Positions 1 through 6,006 of a DNA stretch of 8,883 bases are shown piece by piece. Numbering within the stretch: the first letter of the stretch is position 1; every line of letters begins with the position of its first letter. Origin of the DNA: Bifidobacteriaceae bacterium. GTDB lineage: Bacteria; Actinomycetota; Actinomycetes; Actinomycetales; WQXJ01. Location of the stretch: the NCBI GenBank assembly GCA_031278075.1, contig JAITLE010000199.1, positions 1 through 8,883 on the forward strand, read 5' to 3'. The position numbers and the translations under genes were made by a program. The notes below the pieces were generated by a model. The model did no database searches and was not told where the DNA came from. It saw only the letters and a list, made by a program, of their open reading frames with translations.

Positions 1-2908
1 AACCGCTGCCCGTGTTGTATTCGAAGGCTGCTCCGGCGGCGGTTGCGCCGGTGCCGGCGCGGGGTGTCAGGGTCAAAGCGACCTGCTGGCCTTCCGCTGA
101 GACGGGCACCAGGTCACCGTCAGCGTTCCGGACGTTGCCACGCACATCGAGGGTGACGTCCGAGACGCCATCGGGCCTGACCAGCCGGTCCGCCTCGTTG
201 TTGGACGGCGCCGCCGTCACGGTGGAGTTGACCTCGTCGAACTCGGGGATATAGGTGAGGTAGCACGTCACCAGCTCGGCAATCGGAGCTGTCGCGGTGC
301 CGACCACGCTGAGCATCCTGTTCTCGGCGCCGATGGTGACCGGCACCGGGTCACCCGTCTCGGCGTTGTAGCAGTAGGTGTCCTTGCCGTCAGCGGTCTC
401 CCGGGTGCCGAGCATCCAGCCGTCCACCGTGGGCGCCGTCCCACTCGCCTGCCCGACCCCGGCTGTGGTGATGACCACAGGCGTGGTGCGCGAAGTCACC
501 GAGTGCGCCAGCGGTGAACCCGCCCACGACCCTTGGCCGCTCGTCAAGATGGTGGTGGCGCCAAACGAAGGCGGCGTGGTGCTGACGTTGCTGAAATTAA
601 GGCGCACGTTGGCGCCGACGCCGCCGGTGGTGCGGACGTAGACCCGCAGCGCGGAGGTGGCGACGCCGAGTTGATAGTCCTCGACCTCGCCGGACGGCAT
701 CCACGAACTGGTCGCCGGGTTGGCCGGGCCGCGCGACGTGGCGGTCACACCCGCGTCGTTGGAGACGCGCACGCGCAAGTAGACGGTTGCGGTGTTGGAG
801 GAAGGCAGAGTTGTGCCCACCTGGTAGTCACAGTAGGAATAGCCGGATCCATCATCCGGCTTGGTGCAGGTCAACGGTGTGTTGAAGGTGGTGGCCGCGC
901 CAGAGCTGCTGACCGAGGTGATCCAGGCGCCAACGGTCGAGGCGGCGACGGCTTGAGCGTCGCCGGACACCTTGATCCGGAAACGATAGCGCTTTCCGAC
1001 CACCATGGTCTTGCCTTGGACGGACTCCCAATCGCCCGCCGCGACTGTCCCGCTGGTCGGGATCGGGGCGAACTCGGCGCCGTCGTCAGTGCTGTGAGCG
1101 GCCGCCGCCGCGTGGTTCACGCCGTCGTCATAGATGCTGGCCGTCTGGCCGAGGTAGAGGTACGGCTCGCCGGCCCGGTACGGGTTGGCGTAGGGGCCGG
1201 ACTGGGCGTTGGTGGTTTGCGTGAGCGGAGCGTCGCCCCAGGATGCCGCGGCGGTGATGCCGAAGTCGGCCTGCACCACGGCCATGTCGGTGTTCATCTG
1301 TACACGGCTGACGATGGCGGCGCCACCGGTGGCCGCGAAGAGGTTGGCCGTGGTCGTGTTGACAGTGGCCGCGCTGATCGCGTCGACGCCGTCAGTCCTC
1401 GCCCCAAGGCACTTGCCGCTGACGAACTGCTCCTGGTAGTCGGCGCCGCCCGAGGCGCAGTAGGAGGTGAGGATGTTGGCAGCACCCGAGGAGCCGTCAG
1501 CGTAGAACGATTGCGCCGCGGCGTAGGTCTGGGTCGCGTTGACGTTGTTCACGGTCGGTCGCTTGATGCGCACCGCGTACTCCCCGGAGGCGGAGTTCAT
1601 CAAGGATGAATAGCTTCCCTCGGTGTTGGTGGTCAGCGACGCGCGCAGCGTCCATGTGGCGCCCGAGCGCTGCCAGACCTCCACTGGGACGTTGGGAGCG
1701 ACCGGATCGCCCACGATTGACCCGTCGCCGTTCACGTCGTTGTAGACGGTGCCTTGGACGACGGGTGCGGCCTGAGCTGAGGCCAAATCTATTTCGTGGG
1801 AGGTGTCGGCCAGGAAGGTGGCAGCTCCGGACATCGTGTCCCAACGCCAAATGTTGCCGTTCGAGTGCTGGGTGTACAAGGACCCTTCGAGGAAGGCCAT
1901 GCCCCAGACCGCGGTGTTGATGGCGCTCGCGCCGGTGCTGGCGGTGAACGCGCGGACGACCTCAAAGGTCCATGGCGTCGTGGAGGAGACAGACTGAGGT
2001 TCGCCGTTCACGTGCGGGACGTTGATTCGCAGCAACGCGTGGTTGTCCTCTCCGTCGGAGCCCCTGGTCAGGAACAGGTAGAGGTTGCCATTGGCGTCGA
2101 TGGCCATGTCGGAGCCGGCCTCCCAGTTCCTGCTGTAGTTGTCTCCGGTCAGCGCGTTCCACTGGGCGTTGATGGTCTGGCCGGCCGACGGAGGCGTGAA
2201 GGCGTTCGCGGCCGCGACGCATTCGGAGCCGGATCGGTTCAATCTGATGATGACGGGCTGGGCATTGGTGAGGCTGCTGCTCGAGCCGTTCATGCTCGGC
2301 GAAGGACCACCCCTCACAACGTAAAGGTAGCCGTTCTTCTGGTTGATCTCGCCGCTCCACATGGAGCCGCTGGTGGAGACGCCGGCGCAACTTGGGAAGG
2401 CGCTGTAGGCGGTGCCGTTGACCCTGCCGGCGTCCGGGTCCGAGATGAACACCGTGTGGCGGCTGTTGTTCTCGTCCACGTCGACCATGTGCAAGAGCTC
2501 GTCGCCAAGATGTTTGAAGATGGGGCCAACGGCGAGGGTGTCGCCGGAGCTGGTGTTGCCCACGGTGCCGTTCGTGGTGCCCGTCCCCAAGAACCGATCC
2601 GTCGGGTCCCGATAGACCGGGTCGAGGTCGTCGGGATAGGTCCAAGACCTGTAGGTGTTGGATCCCAGGCTGCCCTTGATCCAGAGGTCGCTCTTCTTGA
2701 ACACCCCATCCCAGCCGTTCTGGAAGGTGACAGCGCCGGCGGGAGCAGCGCTCATCCAGCTCTGGGCGAGCGTCAGCCCCCCGAGGCCGATCGCAGCGGT
2801 CATCAACAGCACAACTGGCTTGACCACGGCCTTGGGCAGGCGCCTCATCGCGCCAGCCAGCGACAGTGTGGACGTGGAGTCATACCTGGGGGAGCGATTC
2901 GCACTCAT
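1..2908 (-). CDS. Large secreted multidomain surface protein (5' part only)
   Basis: Reading leftward from an ATG at 2908, the frame is open for 969 codons to the window edge, so the C-terminus is not seen. AAGGAAG at 2917-2923 lies 8 nt before the ATG and decides this start over the in-frame Met21. Residues 22-59 look like a signal peptide: MRRLPKAVVK, hydrophobic 31-52, then APAGA with probable cleavage after Ala59. Residues 60-380 are Gly/Asn-rich with blade-like stretches (MAIDANGNLYLFL at 269-281, GSLYTQHSNGNIWRW at 342-356), suggesting a beta-propeller. Residues 384-448 resemble an SdrD B-like domain, with the Asp-rich Ca-loop-like DVNGDGS at 391-397. Residues 556-748 look like a GEVED-type domain, opening WGDAP and closing SGEVEDYQL. 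After 750 come Ig-like beta segments (for example DVTLDVRGNVRNADGDLVPV). The role is inferred to be an extracellular adhesin or matrix protein; the ligand is unknown. No cell-wall anchor can be judged because the C-terminus is missing. By eye it is less GC-extreme than the genes to its right. Confidence 0.85.
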   Translation of the reverse strand, partial: MSANRSPRYDSTSTLSLAGAMRRLPKAVVKPVVLLMTAAIGLGGLTLAQSWMSAAPAGAVTFQNGWDGVFKKSDLWIKGSLGSNTYRSWTYPDDLDPVYRDPTDRFLGTGTTNGTVGNTSSGDTLAVGPIFKHLGDELLHMVDVDENNSRHTVFISDPDAGRVNGTAYSAFPSCAGVSTSGSMWSGEINQKNGYLYVVRGGPSPSMNGSSSSLTNAQPVIIRLNRSGSECVAAANAFTPPSAGQTINAQWNALTGDNYSRNWEAGSDMAIDANGNLYLFLTRGSDGEDNHALLRINVPHVNGEPQSVSSTTPWTFEVVRAFTASTGASAINTAVWGMAFLEGSLYTQHSNGNIWRWDTMSGAATFLADTSHEIDLASAQAAPVVQGTVYNDVNGDGSIVGDPVAPNVPVEVWQRSGATWTLRASLTTNTEGSYSSLMNSASGEYAVRIKRPTVNNVNATQTYAAAQSFYADGSSGAANILTSYCASGGADYQEQFVSGKCLGARTDGVDAISAATVNTTTANLFAATGGAAIVSRVQMNTDMAVVQADFGITAAASWGDAPLTQTTNAQSGPYANPYRAGEPYLYLGQTASIYDDGVNHAAAAAHSTDDGAEFAPIPTSGTVAAGDWESVQGKTMVVGKRYRFRIKVSGDAQAVAASTVGAWITSVSSSGAATTFNTPLTCTKPDDGSGYSYCDYQVGTTLPSSNTATVYLRVRVSNDAGVTATSRGPANPATSSWMPSGEVEDYQLGVATSALRVYVRTTGGVGANVRLNFSNVSTTPPSFGATTILTSGQGSWAGSPLAHSVTSRTTPVVITTAGVGQASGTAPTVDGWMLGTRETADGKDTYCYNAETGDPVPVTIGAENRMLSVVGTATAPIAELVTCYLTYIPEFDEVNSTVTAAPSNNEADRLVRPDGVSDVTLDVRGNVRNADGDLVPVSAEGQQVALTLTPRAGTGATAAGAAFEYNTGSG

Positions 2909-2916
2909 CGGAGCAA

Positions 2917-2923
2917 CTTCCTT
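2917..2923 (-). promoter_or_regulatory. Ribosome binding site of the surface protein gene
   Basis: On the minus strand this reads AAGGAAG, 8 nt before the ATG at 2908. The alternative in-frame ATG at 2848 has no comparable purine-rich stretch before it, which supports the longer N-terminus. Confidence 0.65.
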
Positions 2924-3065
2924 GCTTGAGATGGCCACCGCCGGCCGGGCCGACGGCATGTTCCTGCGGGAGCCCGCGGATCCTCGGAACCTTGGGCACT
3001 GCCAGACGGTCTTGGGGAGACGGCGCGAACCCACGCCGCGCCCCGCGGCAACCTGGTAGAGGCAC

Positions 3066-3085
3066 TCTGGGCGGACTTGCCCAGA
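3066..3085. repeat. Perfect 7-bp inverted repeat with 6-nt spacer, possible operator
   Basis: TCTGGGC at 3066-3072 and GCCCAGA at 3079-3085 are exact reverse complements around GGACTT. No T-run follows on either strand, so it is a poor intrinsic terminator. It lies about 158-177 nt upstream of the surface protein start, where a repressor or activator site, or a hairpin in the leader RNA, would be plausible. No protein can be assigned to it from sequence alone. Confidence 0.35.
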
Positions 3086-3326
3086 TCAGACCTCTATGAA
3101 ATGTATCGGGGGGCGCCTGCCAAATGGCGGCCATCTGCGTACTATCACTCAGTGCCAGTTGGCGTCATCAGCCAAGAGTCCGCTCGGGGTGGCACGCCCG
3201 CGGAGCGCGTCGGTTCGCACGCGGCGCCGAGCGGTGTCAGGCAGGGCGGCTGCCCGCGGCCCCGCAGGCAGGCCGCGGCCGCGCCATACGTGCTGGTCAG
3301 AGCGTGTTTTCCAGGGCCCTAAAGAC

Positions 3327-3342
3327 GCCCCAGACAAGGGGC
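3327..3342 (-). terminator. Weak candidate terminator for the ppx-tRNA transcript
   Basis: Read leftward, GCCCC - TTGTCT - GGGGC forms a 5-bp all-GC stem with a 6-nt loop, followed by GTCTTTAG with a short T-run. It lies about 190 nt beyond the tRNA 3' end. The stem is short and the T-tract weak, so this is tentative; it is the only hairpin with a trailing T-run I see between the tRNA and the surface protein gene. Confidence 0.3.
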
Positions 3343-3534
3343 TCGAATAGGTTCGCGGAGCCCTTCCACCGCAATCCCAGACAGCTCAAATCTTGTGGCG
3401 GCACAACATGCGCGTCCGCAGCGCCCGCGCGCCCCCCAGGGACCCTGCGCGAGGTTCAGGCGGCGGGGACCGAAGTCCTGATCGCGGCAGGTCGACCGCC
3501 CACGACACGGCGACGCCTCGGCCCCAACACGCCG

Positions 3535-3608
3535 TGCCCCCAGCGAGACTCGAACTCGCAACGCGCCGGTTTTAAGCCGGCTGCCTCTGCCAATTGGGCT
3601 ATGGGGGC
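3535..3608 (-). tRNA. tRNA-Leu (anticodon UAA), short variable loop
   Basis: A cloverleaf can be folded on the minus strand. The 7-bp acceptor stem GCCCCCA (3608-3602) pairs with TGGGGGC (3542-3536), followed by discriminator A at 3535. The D-arm begins GCCC and contains the G18G19 pair (TTGGC); only about 3 bp of its stem pair well. The anticodon stem GCCGG/CCGGC encloses CTTAAAA, giving anticodon UAA (3574-3572), which reads UUA leucine codons. The variable loop is 5 nt (GCGTT). The T-arm GCGAG-TTCGAGT-CTCGC is perfect. CCA is not encoded. Standard leucine tRNAs are class II with a long variable arm, so the short loop is odd; from memory, similar Leu-type tRNAs are annotated near ppx in other actinobacteria, which I could not verify. 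It starts 25 nt after the ppx stop, so co-transcription with ppx is likely. Confidence 0.9.
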
Positions 3609-3633
3609 TCTCGTCACGCCAAGCGTAGACGCG

Positions 3634-4608
3634 TCAGCGGACCACACCAGCGGCCGCGAGGGCGATGCCGTCGAGAATGTCATGTTCAGCCGCCACGACC
3701 CAGCTAAGGTCGGCGCCGGCCTCCGCCACAGCGTCCCGCACCCGGAGCAGCACCCGCGAGAACACCAAAGCGCCCGCGCCGATCACGTCCACCCGGCCCG
3801 GATGCATGAAACCCAGCCGAGCCCGGGCCGCGCGAGTCGCCTCCCACAGCGCCCGGCACGCCTGAAGCATCTGGTCGAAGGGGACACGCGCGCCATCGAC
3901 CCGCCGGGGATCGTAACGCTCCAAACCGAGCGCCGCAGCCGTGACAGTGGTGATGGACCCAGCCAATCCCACCAGCGTGCGGGCCTCGCCCAAGGGGACA
4001 CGGCGCGCCGCGACGTCCAGCACGGCATCGACGTCCGATGCCGCCGCCCTCACCTCCGCGCGCGTCGGCGGATCCGATCTGAGGTGGCGTTCCGTGATGC
4101 GCACACAGCCCACATCCATCGAGAACGCGTGCTCCGCGCGCTCGCCGCCGAGCACCAGCTCCGTCGAGCCGCCCCCGAGATCCACGCAAAGGAACGGACC
4201 CGGCAGATCCGCCGCGAGCGAACTCCGCGCCCCCGCGAACGAGAGATGGGCCTCCTCAAGACCGTCGATCACCTCTGCCTCCACGCCGAGGCGGTCCCTG
4301 ACTCCGTCTAAGAACACATTCCGGTTCGCCGCGTCACGAGTGGCCGATGTCGCCACGAAACGCAAGCGTTCGACACCCGCCTCCTCGCACAGGCGACCGA
4401 AGCGGGCCGTCGCGTCCAAGGTTCGCTCCAGCGCCTCCGGGGCGAACCAGCCCAGACGGTCGACCCCCTGACCCAGCCGAACGATCTCCATGACCCGTGT
4501 CACGTCTTCGACCGTGCCCGATGCCGTGTCGACGTCCGCGATCAACAAGCGGATCGAGTTGGTGCCGCAGTCGATCGCGGCAGCCCTGACTCTTGAGTCG
4601 TCAGACAT
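3634..4608 (-). CDS. ppx: Exopolyphosphatase / GppA-type phosphatase (Ppx/GppA family)
   Basis: A 324-aa protein of the ASKHA fold that hydrolyses inorganic polyphosphate and/or pppGpp in the cytoplasm. Visible motifs: AIDCGTNSIRLLI at 11-23 (phosphate-1 loop), FVATSATRDAANRN at 84-97, GLEEA at 116-120 with the likely catalytic Glu118/119, CVDLGGGSTELV at 141-152 (second phosphate loop) and VGLAGSITTV at 213-222. It is much shorter than E. coli Ppx (~513 aa) and lacks the C-terminal helical domain, which is normal for actinobacterial members. Its ATG lies inside the 3' end of the DUF501 gene (8-bp overlap), preceded by GAGG 8 nt upstream, so translational coupling is likely. Leu100 is encoded by TTA (4311-4309), the only in-frame TTA codon I found in the window. 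Whether polyphosphate or pppGpp is the preferred substrate cannot be read from the sequence. Confidence 0.93.
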   Translation of the reverse strand: MSDDSRVRAAAIDCGTNSIRLLIADVDTASGTVEDVTRVMEIVRLGQGVDRLGWFAPEALERTLDATARFGRLCEEAGVERLRFVATSATRDAANRNVFLDGVRDRLGVEAEVIDGLEEAHLSFAGARSSLAADLPGPFLCVDLGGGSTELVLGGERAEHAFSMDVGCVRITERHLRSDPPTRAEVRAAASDVDAVLDVAARRVPLGEARTLVGLAGSITTVTAAALGLERYDPRRVDGARVPFDQMLQACRALWEATRAARARLGFMHPGRVDVIGAGALVFSRVLLRVRDAVAEAGADLSWVVAAEHDILDGIALAAAGVVR

Positions 4609-5230
4609 CCGCGGGGCCTCGTCCCGGCGTCATGGCGGCGCGGCAGGCGCAGCGGTCGGGTCGCCAGTCGGGGGCGGCCGCCAGCAGGGCGAGATCGCCG
4701 ACCGGGTTGACGCCAGGACCCGCGGCCAACGCGTGCGCCGCCAGCGCGTGGAGGCATTTGACACGATCCGGCATGCCGCCGGCGGAGACGCCGGCGAGCG
4801 CTGGCGGCTCGCCGAGTTCGCCTCGGCGAGACAAATAGTCCTGGTGGGCGCGGCGGTGACCCGCCGCCAGCGCCGGGTCCTCGGCGAGGGCACGGTTGAA
4901 CGCGGCCATCGCTCCCGCCGACTCGAGCCGGCTGATCGCACGCGCGGCGGCGGGATGCGTCAAGTAATAAGTGGTGGGGAACGGAGCGCCGTCCGGGAGC
5001 AGCGGCGCCGTTCGCGCCACCAGGGGCGCGCCGCACCGGCAGCGTGCCGCGACCGCGACCACCGCGCGGGGCGGGCGACCCAGTTGCCGCGCCAGCGCGG
5101 CCAAATCGGCGGCGGTGACGACCGGGCGGGAGCGGATCGCCTCGGGCGGCGCGGCGGGCGGGCGGACCGAGTCGAGCACGGCGGACCACGCGGCCTCCGG
5201 GCGAGGCGCGAGGGCGGCGGGCGGGGTCAC
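4601..5230 (-). CDS. DUF501 family protein, function unknown
   Basis: A 209-aa protein, recognised by its strongly conserved C-terminal half. Visible hallmarks are LARQLGRPPRAVVAVAARC (46-64), a CRCG motif (64-67), PFPTTYYLTHP (83-93), HQDYLSRR (129-136) and the long signature around SAGGMPDRVKCLHALAAHAL (149-168) continuing GPGVNPVGD (171-179). Cysteines 64, 66, 159, 194 and 196 and His161/166 could bind metal, but this is inference. I chose GTG at 5230-5228 because its last bases overlap the ftsB-like stop (GTGA), AAGG lies about 11 nt upstream, and the Pro/Ala-rich leader then has a family-like length; a longer TTG start at 5284 would lie deep inside ftsB. The 3' end overlaps ppx by 8 bp. 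The gene is typically found between the divIC-like gene and ppx in actinobacteria; no biochemical role is known to me. Confidence 0.88.
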   Translation of the reverse strand: MTPPAALAPRPEAAWSAVLDSVRPPAAPPEAIRSRPVVTAADLAALARQLGRPPRAVVAVAARCRCGAPLVARTAPLLPDGAPFPTTYYLTHPAAARAISRLESAGAMAAFNRALAEDPALAAGHRRAHQDYLSRRGELGEPPALAGVSAGGMPDRVKCLHALAAHALAAGPGVNPVGDLALLAAAPDWRPDRCACRAAMTPGRGPADV

Positions 5231-5763
5231 GGCGTGCCGACCTTGCCGGCGACCAGCGCGGACTCCCAGAGTTCGACGTACCAAGGGTCGGTGTTTGATG
5301 CGGTGGCGTCGTCGCTGAGATGGGTCGGCTCTGAGACCGGCTGCGGGGCGGCCGATGGCGTGGGGGCGTTCTCCGGGTCGGCGACGCGGAACGTGCGATC
5401 ACCCGGCATGGCGAAGCTCAAACGCTCACGGGCTTGGGCCTTGACATAGGCCGGGTCCTCCCAGCGTTTGAGAGCCGCCTCGAGTTCCGCCGAGGTCTGC
5501 GCAGCCACCGCCACCTGCGCCCGCAAATCACGGATCTGGACCTGCTGCGCCATGTGGAGCCGCAGCGTGGGGAAGATCAACGTGAACGCGACCAGCCCGA
5601 TCGCCGCCAGCATCACGATCTGGAAACCGATGCGGAGACGACGTTTCGCGGCCAGCGCCTCCTGCCGTTTGGCGGCGTCGATCCCGTCCGCGCGGGCACG
5701 CAACCGACCCGCCGCGCCGGGACGGCGCTGAGACGGGTGAGACGAACGGGGCCTGGCTGCCAT
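5227..5763 (-). CDS. ftsB: FtsB/DivIC-like septum formation initiator
   Basis: A 178-aa bitopic membrane protein. Residues 1-44 are a basic, Arg/Ala/Pro-rich cytoplasmic tail; 45-65 form one transmembrane helix (IGFQIVMLAAIGLVAFTLIF); 68-100 are predicted coiled coil (VQIRDLRAQVAVAAQTSAEL); RWEDPAYVKAQARERLSF (100-117) followed by AMPGD is the family signature; the Ser/Pro/Thr-rich tail ends in WYVELWESALVAG (161-173), a conserved actinobacterial motif. FtsB/DivIC proteins bind FtsL and FtsQ in the divisome and help activate septal peptidoglycan synthesis. The ATG at 5763 is the last start before the helix; GGAGAG directly abuts it, closer than an ordinary ribosome binding site. A GTG at 5961 would add 66 low-complexity Pro/Arg residues and lies within the hairpin after eno, so I rejected it. 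The stop overlaps the DUF501 GTG. Confidence 0.88.
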   Translation of the reverse strand: MAARPRSSHPSQRRPGAAGRLRARADGIDAAKRQEALAAKRRLRIGFQIVMLAAIGLVAFTLIFPTLRLHMAQQVQIRDLRAQVAVAAQTSAELEAALKRWEDPAYVKAQARERLSFAMPGDRTFRVADPENAPTPSAAPQPVSEPTHLSDDATASNTDPWYVELWESALVAGKVGTP

Positions 5764-5952
5764 CTCTCCATCATGCCGCACCGGCCGCTGGGGAAAGCCC
5801 GGGTCGGGGGAGAGTCCGGTTTTCGGGCGTGTTGACGGCCGCGCTTCAGCTGGCGGCGGCCGCGGCGCGGTTCGCAGTTGTGGGGGCGGCCACGGCGCGC
5901 GACGACGGAGTGTCGGCGCGGCCCGCGGCCGCGGCCCAGCCACGGTGTGAAC
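5764..5952. other. GC-rich spacer between the eno hairpin and ftsB
   Basis: About 190 bp without a supported gene. It contains a self-complementary CCGCGGCCGCGG-type stretch around 5925-5937 and should hold the promoter of the ftsB-DUF501-ppx-tRNA cluster. A CATGAT hexamer (minus strand, ending 6 nt before the ftsB ATG) is a possible -10 box of a leaderless transcript; no good -35 is visible. Confidence 0.4.
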
Positions 5953-5985
5953 GGCGGCCACGGCACGGTTGGCGCCGCGGCCGCC
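5953..5985 (-). terminator. Strong hairpin after eno, probable terminator
   Basis: Read leftward, GGCGGCCGCGGC (5985-5974) pairs with GCCGTGGCCGCC (5964-5953) across a 9-nt loop: a 12-bp stem with one G-U pair, beginning 21 nt after the eno stop. There is no T-run, only GTTCAC, so it would act as a T-less terminator of the kind reported in high-GC actinobacteria, or as a 3' stabilising hairpin. Confidence 0.55.
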
Positions 5986-6006
5986 TCGGTGGGACGAGCT
6001 TGAACG

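Larger units (their letters stand above)
2909..3534. other. Gene-free, inverted-repeat-rich region between tRNA-Leu and the surface protein gene
   Basis: I find no convincing gene in these ~626 bp. Short reading frames exist on both strands but lack ribosome binding sites or recognisable sequence, and two of them overlap the tRNA or the surface protein gene. The stretch carries several inverted repeats: 3066-3072/3079-3085, 3180-3187/3227-3234 with a nested 3198-3202/3220-3224, 3240-3244/3250-3254, 3256-3261/3271-3276, 3327-3331/3338-3342 and 3506-3512/3530-3536. It should hold the promoter and 5' untranslated region of the surface protein gene. No -35/-10 pair is convincing; a weak candidate is TTGGCA reading leftward near 3120. 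Confidence 0.6.

Noticed and set aside
533..1609. 358-codon plus-strand frame
   Set aside because: It is antisense to the continuous surface protein frame, has low-complexity Gly/Arg/Val/Ala composition and no recognisable motif; typical of high-GC shadow frames.
1796..2929. 377-codon plus-strand frame
   Set aside because: Antisense to the surface protein gene and crosses its start; no ribosome binding site or domain.
2880..3134. 84-codon minus-strand frame before the surface protein
   Set aside because: It overlaps the surface protein start in another frame, has no ribosome binding site, and its Pro/Arg-rich product has no recognisable features.
3340..3364. GGGCTC...GAGCCC inverted repeat resembling part of a tRNA
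   Set aside because: Only the 6-bp ends pair; the GGTTCG stretch is not set in a T-arm and no anticodon arm can be drawn, so I do not call a tRNA remnant.
3319..3561. 80-codon minus-strand frame downstream of ppx
   Set aside because: It overlaps the tRNA-Leu gene and has no ribosome binding site or recognisable sequence.
3124..4311. 395-codon plus-strand frame across the tRNA and ppx
   Set aside because: It reads through the tRNA on the opposite strand and antisense to ppx; composition is Arg/Pro/Ala-rich without motifs.
4601..5284. Longer DUF501 protein from TTG 5284
   Set aside because: It would begin 58 nt inside ftsB with a rare start codon; the GTG overlapping the ftsB stop is the better start.
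5227..5961. Longer ftsB from GTG 5961
   Set aside because: The extra 66 residues are Pro/Arg low complexity, and the start would lie inside the hairpin following eno.
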